Part shown: piece after piece, positions 25,981-35,222 of the stretch
Position numbering within the stretch: the first letter of the stretch is position 1
How the letters are laid out: the number at the start of each line of letters is the position of its first letter
DNA from: Janthinobacterium sp. GW456P
Lineage (GTDB): Bacteria > Pseudomonadota > Gammaproteobacteria > Burkholderiales > Burkholderiaceae_D
Direction: 5' to 3'
NCBI RefSeq assembly: GCF_002127655.1
Contig: NZ_NEHB01000006.1
Coordinates: forward strand, 89,427-153,426
Length of the DNA stretch: 64,000 nucleotides
The notes under the pieces: model-generated
Told to the model about the DNA's origin: nothing
The model's input: only the letters and a program-made list of their open reading frames with translations
Databases searched by the model: none
Made by a program: the position numbers and the translations under genes

Positions 25981-27350
25981 TATTCGCCGCTGGTGCTGCC
26001 GGTGGTGCTGCCGCCACCCGTCTTGCTGCGCGTGCTGCGGCGCGGCGGGCGCTTCTTCTTGACGGCGCCCGGCGCGGCATTGGCGCTGACGAGCAGCGCT
26101 TCGCGCGTTTCCTCGTCGCCTTCATAAAAGGCCGTCCACCATACACCGATGTCCGCGTCGATCTCGCCCGAGGCGCAGCGCAGCAGCAGGAAGTCGTAGC
26201 CGGCGCGGAAGCGCAGGTGCTCGAGCAGTTTGTACGGCGCCTTGCCGACGCGGCGTTCGAAGCGGGGCTGCATCGACCAGATGTCGCGCATGTCGGAGCC
26301 GATCTTGCGCTGCAAGGCCAGTTTTTCCGTCTGCGAGTCGAGCACGTCGTCGGCCGCCAGGTGCAGCGCGGGAATCGTCGATTCGCCGGCGGCGCGGTAG
26401 GCCGTCCATTTTTCCAGCACCTGGTGCCACAGCAGCGAGGCAAACAAAAAACCCGGCGAGACGGTCTTGCCGGCGGCGATGCGGGCGTCCGTGGCGTCCA
26501 GCGCCAGGGTGACGAATTTCGCGCCCAGCGGCTGCTCCAGCACTACGTCGAGCAGCGGCAGCAGACCGTGATGCAAGCCTTCCTTGCGCAGCTGCTGCAG
26601 GCAGGCCAGCGCATGGCCGCTCATCAGGAGTTTGAGCATTTCGTCGAATACGCGCGGCGCCGGCACGTTGTTGATCAGCGGCGCCATGACGGGAATCGGC
26701 GCGGCCGTATGCGGCTCGATGGTGAATTTCAGCTTGGCGGCGAAGCGCACCACGCGCAGCATGCGCACGGGGTCTTCGCGGTAGCGCTCTTCCGGCTTGC
26801 CGATCATGCGCAGGGTCTTGGCGCGGATGTCTTCCACGCCGCCGTGGTAATCGAGCACTTCCTGCGTGGCCGGGTTGTAGTACATGGCGTTGATGGTGAA
26901 GTCGCGGCGCAGCGCATCTTCGTGCTGCAGACCGAAGGTGTTGTCGCGCAGGACGCGGCCATGTTCATCCTTGGGTGCGGAATCGGCGCCGGCGCCGCGG
27001 AAAGTCGTCACTTCCAGCAAATCCTGGCCGAACATCACGTGCACGATCTGGAAGCGCTTGCCGATGATGAAGGCGCGGCGGAACAATCGCTTGACCTGTT
27101 CCGGCGTGGCGTTGGTGGCGATGTCGAAGTCCTTGGGTTTGACGCCCAGCAGCAGGTCGCGCACGGCGCCGCCGACGACAAAGGCCTCGAAGCCCGCTTC
27201 CTGCAGGCTGCTGGTGACGCGGATGGCATTCGACGATACCAGTTTCGGGTCGATTCCGTGTTGCGCAGGACCGAGCACGATGGGTGCCGTGGTGTCGCGC
27301 GCTGCCTCTTTTTTAACGCCGAGGATCTTGCGGATGAATTTTTTAATCAT
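25980..27350 (-). CDS. pcnB: poly(A) polymerase I
   Basis: Adds poly(A) tails to RNA and so promotes decay. The 456-residue protein has the class II nucleotidyltransferase motif FVVGGAVRDLLLGVKPKDFDIAT near residue 55-77 (metal-binding DFD), the RRAFIIGKRFQIVHV segment and the RRDFTINAMYYNP motif that distinguish PcnB/CCA enzymes. The PAP-specific C-terminus ends in a Lys/Arg-rich then Gly/Ser/Thr tail (KKKRPPRRSTRSK). Overlaps the HAD phosphatase gene by eight bases upstream and folK by one downstream. Confidence 0.93.
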   Translation of the reverse strand: MIKKFIRKILGVKKEAARDTTAPIVLGPAQHGIDPKLVSSNAIRVTSSLQEAGFEAFVVGGAVRDLLLGVKPKDFDIATNATPEQVKRLFRRAFIIGKRFQIVHVMFGQDLLEVTTFRGAGADSAPKDEHGRVLRDNTFGLQHEDALRRDFTINAMYYNPATQEVLDYHGGVEDIRAKTLRMIGKPEERYREDPVRMLRVVRFAAKLKFTIEPHTAAPIPVMAPLINNVPAPRVFDEMLKLLMSGHALACLQQLRKEGLHHGLLPLLDVVLEQPLGAKFVTLALDATDARIAAGKTVSPGFLFASLLWHQVLEKWTAYRAAGESTIPALHLAADDVLDSQTEKLALQRKIGSDMRDIWSMQPRFERRVGKAPYKLLEHLRFRAGYDFLLLRCASGEIDADIGVWWTAFYEGDEETREALLVSANAAPGAVKKKRPPRRSTRSKTGGGSTTGSTSGE

Positions 27351-28017
27351 TGAATAAGTGGAGTGATGGCCAGCCGTGGAGGGATGCGTGTGCGCTCAAA
27401 GCGGTGTTGGGGTTGGTCGCGACCGGGTGGGTCACGACGGACATCAGCGGAATGTCATTGTGGGAATCGCTGTAGAAGTACGTGCGCTCGAAGTCACCCA
27501 TGGTCTTGCCCAGCTTTTCCAGCCAGGCATGGGTGTGGGTCAGCTTGCCCGCGCCCAGGGTGGGGGTGCCGTCAATTCGGCCCGTGAAATTGCCTTCGCC
27601 GTCCAGTTCCGGCATGGCCGCGATCAGATGCTCGACGCCCAGCGCATCGGCGATGGGCTTGGCGATGAAATGGTTGGTGGCCGTGACGATGGCCACCAGG
27701 TCGCCCGCATCGCGGTGTTGCTGCAGTAGCGCCAGCACCGACGGCAGGATGGCCGGCTTGATCACTTCATCCATGTATTGCAGGTGCAGCTGATCCAGCT
27801 GCTGGCGTGGAAATTTCGACAGCGTGCCGAGCACGAACTCCAGGTATTCGACGGCGTCGAGCGTGCCGGCTTTGTACTGTTCGTAAAAGTCAGCGTTACG
27901 GCGGGTATACGACGTGCCGTCGATCAGGCCGGTGCGTACCATGAAATTACCCCACTCATTGTCCGAGTCGATGGGCAGCAGGGTGTGGTCGAGGTCAAAC
28001 AGGGCCAGATTCATCAT
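27343..28017 (-). CDS. HAD-IB family phosphatase (SerB-like)
   Basis: A 224-residue haloacid-dehalogenase hydrolase. Nucleophile and acid are D8 and D10 in FDLDHTLLPIDSD; motif II is IVTATNHFIA; motif III/IV is FYSDSHNDIPLM. It belongs to the TIGR01490-like IB group; some members in proteobacteria dephosphorylate phosphoserine or histidinol phosphate, but the substrate here cannot be read from sequence. Two consecutive ATGs overlap the hda stop, so it is coupled to hda. Confidence 0.85.
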   Translation of the reverse strand: MMNLALFDLDHTLLPIDSDNEWGNFMVRTGLIDGTSYTRRNADFYEQYKAGTLDAVEYLEFVLGTLSKFPRQQLDQLHLQYMDEVIKPAILPSVLALLQQHRDAGDLVAIVTATNHFIAKPIADALGVEHLIAAMPELDGEGNFTGRIDGTPTLGAGKLTHTHAWLEKLGKTMGDFERTYFYSDSHNDIPLMSVVTHPVATNPNTALSAHASLHGWPSLHLFND

Positions 28018-28682
28018 TCTTTCGCTTCCGCCTGCAGCAACTCGCGCAACAATGGCAAGGTGATCGGGCGTTGGGTTTCAAGGGAGTAGAGGTCGAGAGA
28101 GTCCAGCATCGTCGACAACGAACGCATGTCGCGCCGGAAATGGGACAGTAGATAGGGTAACACGCCCGGCGACAAGGTCAAGCCGCGGGTGGTGGCTGCC
28201 TGGGTCAGGGCGGCGATTTTTTCATCGTCGGTCAAGCCGTGGATCTGGTAGATCAGGCCCCAGCCCATGCGCGTGCGCAAGTCTTCGCGCACGGGCAGCA
28301 CGGCAGGCGGCACGGCGCCGCTGCACACCATGAACGCCTTGTTGGCGCGGATTTCATTGAACAGGGCAAAGGCATCGATCTGCGCCAGCGGCGAGAGCTT
28401 TTCGCAGTCGTCGAGCAGGTACAGGTCGACGTCGGGCGAATACACGAATTCGGACTCGATCGAGAATGGCGAAATGTAGCGCGCGCGCTCGGTGCTGGCC
28501 AGGGCCTTGAGCAGGTGGCTCTTGCCGGCGGCCAGTTCGCCCCACAGGTAGGCAAAATGTTCGCGCGACGTGCGCGCGGCGAACTGGCGCATCAGCTGCG
28601 CCACTTCGGCATTCTGTCCCACCTCGAAGGTATCGAGGCTGTGCGCCTGGTCTGTGCCTAAATCGAGCACCAGTTGTTTCAT
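28014..28682 (-). CDS. hda: DnaA regulatory inactivator Hda
   Basis: A 222-residue AAA+ protein related to the DnaA ATPase domain, which with the sliding clamp promotes ATP hydrolysis by DnaA after initiation. It begins MKQLVLDLG, containing the QLVLDL clamp-binding peptide; the P-loop is GELAAGKS (48-55), Walker B LYLLDDCEKL, and sensor regions follow. No domain IV DNA-binding part is present, separating it from DnaA. AGGACAAGG lies upstream. Probably the first gene of hda-HAD-pcnB-folK, with perM 76 bases upstream on the same strand. Confidence 0.93.
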   Translation of the reverse strand: MKQLVLDLGTDQAHSLDTFEVGQNAEVAQLMRQFAARTSREHFAYLWGELAAGKSHLLKALASTERARYISPFSIESEFVYSPDVDLYLLDDCEKLSPLAQIDAFALFNEIRANKAFMVCSGAVPPAVLPVREDLRTRMGWGLIYQIHGLTDDEKIAALTQAATTRGLTLSPGVLPYLLSHFRRDMRSLSTMLDSLDLYSLETQRPITLPLLRELLQAEAKE

Positions 28683-28758
28683 GGCGTACGCCTTGTCCTG
28701 TTTTTCATTACTGCATGTGCATCGTGGTATTGCTAGGTTGATATGATATCCGCTTTTA

Positions 28759-29841
28759 CTAGGTATTATAGAAGCTGCTGGAGAGGTAGTGGCGTCTTAG
28801 ATGCTTAAAAGCGACCATCAGGACGGCAGAAGCGGGTAATGCGAGCAAAACGCCGACGAAACCGAACAATTGTCCGAACGCCAGCAAGGCAAAGATCACA
28901 GCCAGCGGGTTCAGGCCGATGCGCTCGCCGACCAGGCGCGGCGTGAGGAAAAAGCCTTCGATGACCTGGCCGCAGCCATAGATGACGGCCACGGCGATGA
29001 CGCCGCTCCAGTCGGCAAATTGCAGCAGGGCGGCGATCAGCGCCAGCATCAGGCCCAGGCCGAAGCCCAGATAGGGGATGAACACCAGCAAGCCCGTAAT
29101 GATGCCCACAGGCAATGCGACTTCAAAACCGGCGATGGCCAGCGCCACCGAGTAATACGTGGCCAGCACCAGCATGACGAGCAACTGCCCGCGCAGGTAT
29201 TGCGCCAGCAAGGTGTCGACTTCCTGCGCCATGCCCACCGTGCGGCCGACCCAGCGGCGCGGCACGGCACCGGCGATGCGCGCCAGCATCGGATGCCAGT
29301 CCAGCAACAGATAGAACAGCACCACGGGAATCAAGACCACGGTGGCCAGCCAGCCCAGCACGGCCGTGCCGCCGATGCGCGCCGAGGCGAGTACCGTGCT
29401 CCAGATTTCATCGCCGCTGGTGGCCATCTGCTGGCTCAGCATGCGCTTGATGCCCGTGCCGTCGAGGCGCACGCGGATGCCCAGGTCGCGCAGTTTCGGC
29501 GCCAGCAACTCGTTCGCCTTGCTGAGAAACTGGGGGATTTGCGCCTGCAGCAGCGGGATTTCCTTTTGCAGCACAGGCACGACGATCAGCACGAGCGCCG
29601 TAATGGCGAGGAAAAACAACACTACGACGACCAGCACGGCCAGCGGACGGGGCACGTAAAAGCGCCGGTAATGCAGGCGCTGCAAGCGGTCCACGCCGGG
29701 ATTGAGCACGTAGGCGAGGATGGCGGCGGCCAGGAAGGGTGTCAGGATGGGGCCCAGGCTGACGAGCAGCAGCAAAAATGCCAGCCAGACCGCGATCCAA
29801 AATGCTGTTTGCTTCTGTTCGGCGGTGATGGCGAATGGCAT
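28759..29841 (-). CDS. perM: AI-2E family transporter (PerM/YdgG type)
   Basis: A 360-residue membrane protein with about eight helices: two at the N-terminus, a soluble helical stretch (roughly 95-145), then a helical bundle with the family motif FIPYLGFGLGLMLAL and GQVIEGFFLTPRLVG. Family members are called AI-2 exporters or permeases, though the substrate of this one is unknown; the perM/hda/purM neighbourhood is conserved in betaproteobacteria as I recall. Divergent from purM. Confidence 0.88.
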   Translation of the reverse strand: MPFAITAEQKQTAFWIAVWLAFLLLLVSLGPILTPFLAAAILAYVLNPGVDRLQRLHYRRFYVPRPLAVLVVVVLFFLAITALVLIVVPVLQKEIPLLQAQIPQFLSKANELLAPKLRDLGIRVRLDGTGIKRMLSQQMATSGDEIWSTVLASARIGGTAVLGWLATVVLIPVVLFYLLLDWHPMLARIAGAVPRRWVGRTVGMAQEVDTLLAQYLRGQLLVMLVLATYYSVALAIAGFEVALPVGIITGLLVFIPYLGFGLGLMLALIAALLQFADWSGVIAVAVIYGCGQVIEGFFLTPRLVGERIGLNPLAVIFALLAFGQLFGFVGVLLALPASAVLMVAFKHLRRHYLSSSFYNT

Positions 29842-29901
29842 GTAGTTTGTGCTGTTGCGTTAAAAAAAGGCAGTTAATTACGAAATGGCGGGGCAGTTTG
29901 A

Positions 29902-29907
29902 TAAAAT
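29902..29907 (+). promoter_or_regulatory. putative -10 element of purM
   Basis: TAAAATAGCG occurs here and again before pgk at 55736-55745, the only reason to suspect a shared -10 plus start region. No good -35 is seen at 16-18 bases. The purM leader would be about 115 bases and can fold: ATGTT-GAAA-AACAT (29953-29966) inside ACCCGC (29930-29935) / GCGGGT (29985-29990). Confidence 0.35.
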
Positions 29908-30029
29908 AGCGTCTTGATCGACCGAATTCACCCGCTGGCGCCCTGCCGCACGATGTTGAAAAACATGCTTGCGCGCGCGTGCCGGCGGGTATCCGCCTTC
30001 TATTTTACCGCCTCCGCTGCCACCACACC

Positions 30030-31073
30030 ATGAACCAGACTTCTAATGTTTCCCTTTCCTACCGTGACGCTGGCGTCGATATCGACGCGGGCGACGCTTT
30101 AGTCGAAGCAATCAAGCCGTTTGCCAAGCGCACCCTGCGCGAAGGCGTGATGGGCGGCCTGGGCGGTTTTGGCGCCATGTTTGAAATCAGCAAGAAGTAC
30201 AAGGAGCCGGTGCTGGTATCGGGCACCGACGGCGTGGGCACGAAATTGCGCCTGGCGTTCGAACTGAACCGCCACGACACGGTCGGCATCGACCTGGTCG
30301 CCATGAGCGTCAACGATATCCTGGTGCAAGGCGCCGAACCGCTGTTCTTCCTCGATTACTTCGCTTGCGGCAAGCTGGACGTGGCCATCGCCACCGACGT
30401 CATCAAGGGCATCGCCCAGGGTTGCGAACAAGCGGGCTGCGCGCTGATCGGCGGCGAAACGGCGGAAATGCCGAGCATGTACCCGGCCGGCGAATACGAC
30501 CTGGCAGGTTTTGCCGTCGGCGCCGTGGAAAAATCGAAAATCATCGACGGCACCAAGATCGCCCCGGGCGACGTGGTGCTGGGCCTGGCCTCGTCGGGCG
30601 TGCACTCGAACGGTTACTCGCTGGTGCGCAAGATCATCGAAGTGGCGAAGCCGGACCTGGAAGGCGACTTCCATGGCCGCAAACTGGCCGACGTGCTGAT
30701 GCAGCCAACGCGCATCTACGTCAAGCCGCTGCTGGCGCTGATGGACGCCATGGAAGTCAAGGGCATGGTGCACATCACCGGCGGCGGCCTGGTGGAAAAC
30801 ATCCCGCGCGTGCTGCAGCCTGGCCTGGTGGCCGAACTGGACTCGAAGGCATGGACCATGCCGCCGCTGTTCACGTGGCTGCAACAGCACGGCGGCGTGG
30901 CTGACGCCGAGATGCACCGCGTCTTCAACTGCGGCATCGGCATGACCGTCATCGTCGCGCAGGAAAATGCCGATGCCGCCATCGCGCAATTGCAGGCGGC
31001 CGGCGAAACCGTCTCGCGCATCGGCACCATCCGCGCCCGCATGGGCGACGAGCACCAGACGATTGTTATCTAA
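30030..31073 (+). CDS. purM: phosphoribosylformylglycinamidine cyclo-ligase (AIR synthetase)
   Basis: Fifth step of purine synthesis, closing the imidazole ring of AIR with ATP. The 347-residue protein matches the family in length and has [17 protein letters not shown] at the start, [15 protein letters not shown], and the [11 protein letters not shown] motif near residue 140-150. The start is the ATG before [12 protein letters not shown]; 17 open codons upstream look unrelated. It is monocistronic, closed by a bidirectional terminator, and sits about 29 kb from purC-purE-purK. Confidence 0.96.
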   Translation: MNQTSNVSLSYRDAGVDIDAGDALVEAIKPFAKRTLREGVMGGLGGFGAMFEISKKYKEPVLVSGTDGVGTKLRLAFELNRHDTVGIDLVAMSVNDILVQGAEPLFFLDYFACGKLDVAIATDVIKGIAQGCEQAGCALIGGETAEMPSMYPAGEYDLAGFAVGAVEKSKIIDGTKIAPGDVVLGLASSGVHSNGYSLVRKIIEVAKPDLEGDFHGRKLADVLMQPTRIYVKPLLALMDAMEVKGMVHITGGGLVENIPRVLQPGLVAELDSKAWTMPPLFTWLQQHGGVADAEMHRVFNCGIGMTVIVAQENADAAIAQLQAAGETVSRIGTIRARMGDEHQTIVI

Positions 31074-31090
31074 GCTGTAGCTTGAACAAG

Positions 31091-31125
31091 AAAGGCAGGC
31101 ACTCGCGAGAGGCCTGCCTTTTTTT
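31091..31125. terminator. bidirectional rho-independent terminator
   Basis: Ten-base stem AAAGGCAGGC / GCCTGCCTTT with a ten-base loop, followed by a T-run on the plus strand and an A-rich stretch upstream that serves the minus strand. Lies between convergent purM and the MHS transporter. Confidence 0.9.
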
Positions 31126-31137
31126 ACGCCCGGATGT

Positions 31138-32469
31138 CTACCGCGCGTGCGCCGTCTTCATGCCCCCTTCCGGTTGCGAACCACCCCTGCCGATCATGGC
31201 CACGCTGACGGCCGAGACGAGGGAGGCGAACAGGATGTAGCCGACGATATGCCATGGCTCGCCGTTGCCCGTCTTGAGCAGGTAGGTGGCGATGATGGGC
31301 GTCAGGCCGCTGGCGAAGATGCCGGAGAACTGGTACACGAAGGAGATGCCCGTGTAGCGCACCCTGGCGTCGAACAGGTCGCAGAACAGGGCCGCTTCCG
31401 GGCCGTACACGGCCGAATACAGCACGCCCAGCGGAATGATCACGGAACACCACAGCAGCAGCGGATTGCCGGCGTGGTTGAGCATGATCCAGAAGGCGGG
31501 AATGGCCGACACGCCCGTGATCAAGGAACCCCAGAAAAACACCTTGCTGCGGCCGATGCGGTCCGACAGGCGGCCGAAGAAGGGGATGCAAAAGCACATC
31601 ACGACGGCCGACGCCATCACGCCCATCAGCGCTTCCGTGCGGTCGATCTTGATGGTGTTGGTCAGATAGGTGATGGAAAACACGCCGAAGATATTGAAGA
31701 ACACGCCATCGATATAGCGCGCGCCCATGCCCTTCAAGACATTGCCCGGATAGCGTTTCAAGAGGTCGACAAACGGGATCTGCGTCTCCGCATTCTTTTC
31801 CTTGACGGCCTGGAACTCGGGCGTTTCCATCACGTTCAGGCGTATCCACATGCCGATGAAGACGAGGGCCGCCGACAGGATGAAGGCCACGCGCCAGCCC
31901 CAGGATAAAAACTGCGCATCCGTCAGGCTGTAGGACAAAATCGCCACCACGCCGGACGCGAGGCACAGGCCGATGGCCAGGCCGATCTGCGGCAGGCTGG
32001 CATAGAAGCCGCGCTCCTTTGGCGGCGCATATTCATACGCCATCAGCACGGCGCCGCCCCATTCGCCACCGAGACCGATGCCTTGCAGCACGCGCAGGAA
32101 CAGCAGCAGGCCCGGCGCCCAGTAGCCGATGTGCTCATAGGTGGGCAGCACGCCGATCAGGAAAGTGGAAATCCCCATGATCATCAGGGTCATGACCAGC
32201 ATGCTCTTGCGGCCGATCTTGTCGCCGAAGTGGCCGAAGATCACGCCGCCGATGGGGCGCGACAGAAAGCCCACGGCAAAGGTGCCGTAGGCCAGCATGG
32301 TCGAGACGAGCGGATCGCCGCCCGGGAAATACAGTTTGCTGAACACGATGCCGGCGACGACGCCGTATAAAAAGAAGTCGTACCACTCGATGGTGGCGCC
32401 GATCACGCTGGCCATCACCACTTTCCGCAGCTCTTGGGCTTTTTTCGGATTGCTGGGATTGTTGTCCAT
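31138..32469 (-). CDS. MFS transporter, metabolite:H+ symporter (MHS) family
   Basis: A 443-residue inner-membrane protein with 12 helices. N-terminal MASVIGATIEWYDFFLYG and the loop motif GHFGDKIGRKSMLV, plus LLLFLRVLQGIGLGGEWGGAV, mark the MHS family (ShiA, ProP, YhjE relatives). The substrate is uncertain; as the downstream neighbour of a choline-dehydrogenase-like gene it could import a quaternary amine or organic acid. ATG chosen because GGAGA lies six bases upstream; 21 open codons precede it. A 14-bp palindrome lies 12 bases upstream of the start. Confidence 0.87.
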   Translation of the reverse strand: MDNNPSNPKKAQELRKVVMASVIGATIEWYDFFLYGVVAGIVFSKLYFPGGDPLVSTMLAYGTFAVGFLSRPIGGVIFGHFGDKIGRKSMLVMTLMIMGISTFLIGVLPTYEHIGYWAPGLLLFLRVLQGIGLGGEWGGAVLMAYEYAPPKERGFYASLPQIGLAIGLCLASGVVAILSYSLTDAQFLSWGWRVAFILSAALVFIGMWIRLNVMETPEFQAVKEKNAETQIPFVDLLKRYPGNVLKGMGARYIDGVFFNIFGVFSITYLTNTIKIDRTEALMGVMASAVVMCFCIPFFGRLSDRIGRSKVFFWGSLITGVSAIPAFWIMLNHAGNPLLLWCSVIIPLGVLYSAVYGPEAALFCDLFDARVRYTGISFVYQFSGIFASGLTPIIATYLLKTGNGEPWHIVGYILFASLVSAVSVAMIGRGGSQPEGGMKTAHAR

Positions 32470-32480
32470 ATCTAGTCTCC

Positions 32481-32494
32481 AATCGATATCGATT
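32481..32494. promoter_or_regulatory. 14-bp perfect palindrome before the MHS transporter
   Basis: AATCGATATCGATT is a perfect palindrome with a central CG-AT-CG arrangement, just upstream of the Shine-Dalgarno. It could be an operator for a regulator of transport, but no regulator can be named. Confidence 0.4.
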
Positions 32495-32592
32495 ATGTGT
32501 TTTTTCTGATGCCAGGCTTGTCGCCGGGTCATTGGAGGCGGGGCCGTCTGCCCGCCGCTGACATCCTCCTTGCCGGGAATGGAATGGGTGGG

Positions 32593-34209
32593 TCAGGCCG
32601 CCTGCGGCAGCCGCACGGCGTCCGCCAGGATCATGTCGGCCGCTTTTTCGGCGATCATGATGGTGGGCGCATTCGTATTGCCCGAGACGATTTCCGGCAT
32701 GATCGACGCATCGACGACGCGCAGGTTCTGCATGCCGTGCACGCGCAAGCGGTCGTCGACGACGGCCATGGCGTCGTGGCCCATCTTGCAGGTGCCGCTC
32801 GGGTGGTAGATCGACTGGCTGAAGCGGCGCGCCGCGTCCAGCAATTCCGCGTCCGTCTCGAACTGCGGGCCGGGCACGAATTCCTCGATGATGTGCTGCG
32901 CCAGCGACGGCGCGGCGGCGATCTTGCGGGCCACGCGCAGGGCGGCGATCGCCGTCTGCTGGTCGCGCGGGTCGGACAGATAGTTCGGGTAAATGCCCGG
33001 ATAGGCGAGGGGATCGGCGGACTTGATCGACACGTGGCCGCGGCTGTGCGGGCGCAGCTGGCACACGGACGACGTGAACGCGGAAAACGGATGCGCGCCT
33101 TCGCCCGGCTTGTCGGCGCTCAGCGGCTGCATGTGGAACTGGATGTCGGGCCGCTCCACCTCGGGCGAGGATTTGGTAAACACCGTCACCTGGCTGGCCG
33201 CCAGGGTGAGTGGGCCCGAGCGGGAAAACACATATTGCATGCCCACCCACAGCTTGCCCCACAGGCTGTTGACTTCATCGTTCAGGGTTTTTAATCGCGT
33301 CTTGAAGACGAGGCGGATTTGCAGATGGTCTTGCAGGTTCTGTCCCACGCCGGGCAAGTCGTGCACCAGCGGCACGCCCACTTCCTCAAGCAGGGAGCGC
33401 GGCCCTACGCCCGAGCATTGCAGGATCTGCGGCGAGCCGATGGCGCCCGCGCATAAAATCACTTCGCCGCTGGCGCGCGCCTGGCGCAGCTGGCCATCCT
33501 GGCGGAACTCGATGCCGACGGCGCGCTTGCCCTCGAACAGCACGCGTGTGATTTGCGCGCGCACTTCCACGCGCAGGTTGGCGCGCTTGCGGGCGGGGCG
33601 CAAAAAGGCCTTGGCCGTGCTCCAGCGCAGCCCCTTGCTGGCCGTCTGCTGGAAGTAGCCGACGCCTTCCTGCGTGGCGCCGTTGTAATCGGCATTGAAG
33701 GGGATGCCGCTTTCCGTGGCGCCGGCAATAAAATGTTCGGCGATGGGGCGGCGCAGCCGCAGGTCCGACACTTTTAACGGGCCGCCCACGCCGTGGTAAT
33801 CGCTGGCGCCGCGTTCCTGGTCTTCCGATTTCTTGAAATAGGGCAGCACCTCGGCATAGCTCCAGCCGGCGTTGCCCAGTTCGGCCCAGCGGTCATAGTC
33901 CTCTTTTTGCCCGCGCACGTACAGCAGGCCGTTGAGCGAGCTGGAGCCGCCCAGCACCTTGCCGCGCGGCCATTGCAACTGGCGCCCGGCGATGCCGGCG
34001 TCGGCCTCCGTGCGGTAGCACCAGTCCAGCTTCGGGTCGTGCATGGTCTTGAAATAACCGACCGGCACGTGGATCCAGGGATTGTTGTCCTTGCCGCCCG
34101 CTTCCAGCAGCAGGACCTGATGATTGCTGTCGTGCGACAGGCGGTTGGCCAGCACGCAGCCGGCCGAACCGGCGCCGACAACGATGTAATCGTAGTGTGT
34201 TTGCAACAT
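32593..34209 (-). CDS. GMC-family flavoprotein oxidoreductase (choline dehydrogenase-like)
   Basis: A 538-residue FAD enzyme. The ADP-binding motif is [17 protein letters not shown] (glycines 12, 14, 17); GMC signatures are [19 protein letters not shown] and [15 protein letters not shown]; the C-terminal catalytic motif is [10 protein letters not shown] followed by [15 protein letters not shown]. It resembles BetA-like alcohol/choline dehydrogenases, but there is no betB or betI nearby, so substrate is open. ATG chosen for AGGAGAC upstream. It shares a divergent promoter region with the IclR regulator and precedes the MHS transporter by 123 bases, a likely regulated pair. Confidence 0.88.
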   Translation of the reverse strand: MLQTHYDYIVVGAGSAGCVLANRLSHDSNHQVLLLEAGGKDNNPWIHVPVGYFKTMHDPKLDWCYRTEADAGIAGRQLQWPRGKVLGGSSSLNGLLYVRGQKEDYDRWAELGNAGWSYAEVLPYFKKSEDQERGASDYHGVGGPLKVSDLRLRRPIAEHFIAGATESGIPFNADYNGATQEGVGYFQQTASKGLRWSTAKAFLRPARKRANLRVEVRAQITRVLFEGKRAVGIEFRQDGQLRQARASGEVILCAGAIGSPQILQCSGVGPRSLLEEVGVPLVHDLPGVGQNLQDHLQIRLVFKTRLKTLNDEVNSLWGKLWVGMQYVFSRSGPLTLAASQVTVFTKSSPEVERPDIQFHMQPLSADKPGEGAHPFSAFTSSVCQLRPHSRGHVSIKSADPLAYPGIYPNYLSDPRDQQTAIAALRVARKIAAAPSLAQHIIEEFVPGPQFETDAELLDAARRFSQSIYHPSGTCKMGHDAMAVVDDRLRVHGMQNLRVVDASIMPEIVSGNTNAPTIMIAEKAADMILADAVRLPQAA

Positions 34210-34290
34210 GGTGCTTGTCTCCTGCGTTGCGGTATCAGCTTGCCTCGGCGGGCGTTTTTTGCGATACACTGGTCTTTATTGATTATTTTT

Positions 34291-34307
34291 TGGAACGTCT
34301 GGTTCCA
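34291..34307. promoter_or_regulatory. IclR-type operator candidate
   Basis: TGGAAC-GTCTG-GTTCCA is a perfect six-base inverted repeat with a five-base centre, close to the IclR-family consensus TGGAAATNATTTCCA. It lies midway between the divergent GMC gene and the iclR-like gene (67 bases before its start), ideal for autoregulation and control of the oxidoreductase. Confidence 0.65.
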
Positions 34308-34373
34308 TTTATAAAAGACGTGCAGCACGGGGACAAGCGGAAACCGCCGCATACGCGAGAGGTGAAACAGAAC

Positions 34374-35222
34374 ATGCATGATGCGTTTCAAAAACGGCCG
34401 GCCGAGGCCGCGGAGGGAGATCAAGCGGGCAGCCCTGCGGGTACCAGCGTGGCGGCCAGCCATGGCGACGAGGCGCGCGGCTTGCGCGTGCTGCGCCTGA
34501 TCGAGCACCTGGCCAGTGCCAGCCAGCCCTTGACCTTGTCGCAGCTGGCCGCGCGCATGCAGGTGCCCAAGGCCAGCATGATGCGCCTGCTCGATACCCT
34601 GGAGCAATATGGCTATGTGCTGCGCACGCCCGTGGGGCGCGGCTATGTGCCCGGTGCGGCGTCCACCAACCTGGCGCTGGCGACCTTGCGCAACAATGCC
34701 CTGATCCGCGTCAGCCGCAGTATCCTGGGCAGCCTGGTGGCGGCCACGGGCGAGACCTGCAATCTGGCGATTCCCGAAGGCAATGCCATCGTGTATGTGG
34801 ACAGGGTGGAAACGCAGGAACCGCTGCGCCTGCACCTGGTGCTGGGCACGCGCGCACCCATGCATTGCACGGCCAGCGGCAAGCTGTTTTTGGCGCACAT
34901 GACCTTGCTGGAGCGGCGCGAGCTGCTGGCCATGCTGACGCTGGAAGCGCGCACGCCGAAAAGCGTCACGGATCCCGTCTTGCTCGAACGCGAGATCGTG
35001 CGCATCGCCCGGCTCGGCATCGGCATCGACGACGAGGAATTCGTGCACGGCATGGTGGCCGTAGCCGTGCCCATCTGCGCGGCCGACGGGCGCATCGTGG
35101 CGGCCGTCGCCTGCCACGCGCCCGTGGCAAGAAAGTCCGTGGAGCAGCTGCTGCAGCACGTGCCGCAGCTCAAGGAGGCGGCCGTCAAGCTGCGGCCGCT
35201 ATTGCTGGCGGAAAACAGTTAA
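34374..35222 (+). CDS. IclR-family transcriptional regulator
   Basis: A 282-residue regulator with a disordered Ala/Gly-rich head (1-35), a winged helix-turn-helix (LTLSQLAARMQVPKASMMRLLDTLE, about 55-80) and a C-terminal IclR effector domain (CNLAIPEGNAIVYVDRVE, CTASGKLFLAH, GMVAVAVPI). It probably controls the divergent GMC oxidoreductase and the transporter beyond it. Start placed at ATG before HDAFQKRP, with GAGAGG upstream; the open frame otherwise runs through the intergenic operator. Its stop overlaps the convergent pfp stop by four bases. Confidence 0.9.
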   Translation: MHDAFQKRPAEAAEGDQAGSPAGTSVAASHGDEARGLRVLRLIEHLASASQPLTLSQLAARMQVPKASMMRLLDTLEQYGYVLRTPVGRGYVPGAASTNLALATLRNNALIRVSRSILGSLVAATGETCNLAIPEGNAIVYVDRVETQEPLRLHLVLGTRAPMHCTASGKLFLAHMTLLERRELLAMLTLEARTPKSVTDPVLLEREIVRIARLGIGIDDEEFVHGMVAVAVPICAADGRIVAAVACHAPVARKSVEQLLQHVPQLKEAAVKLRPLLLAENS

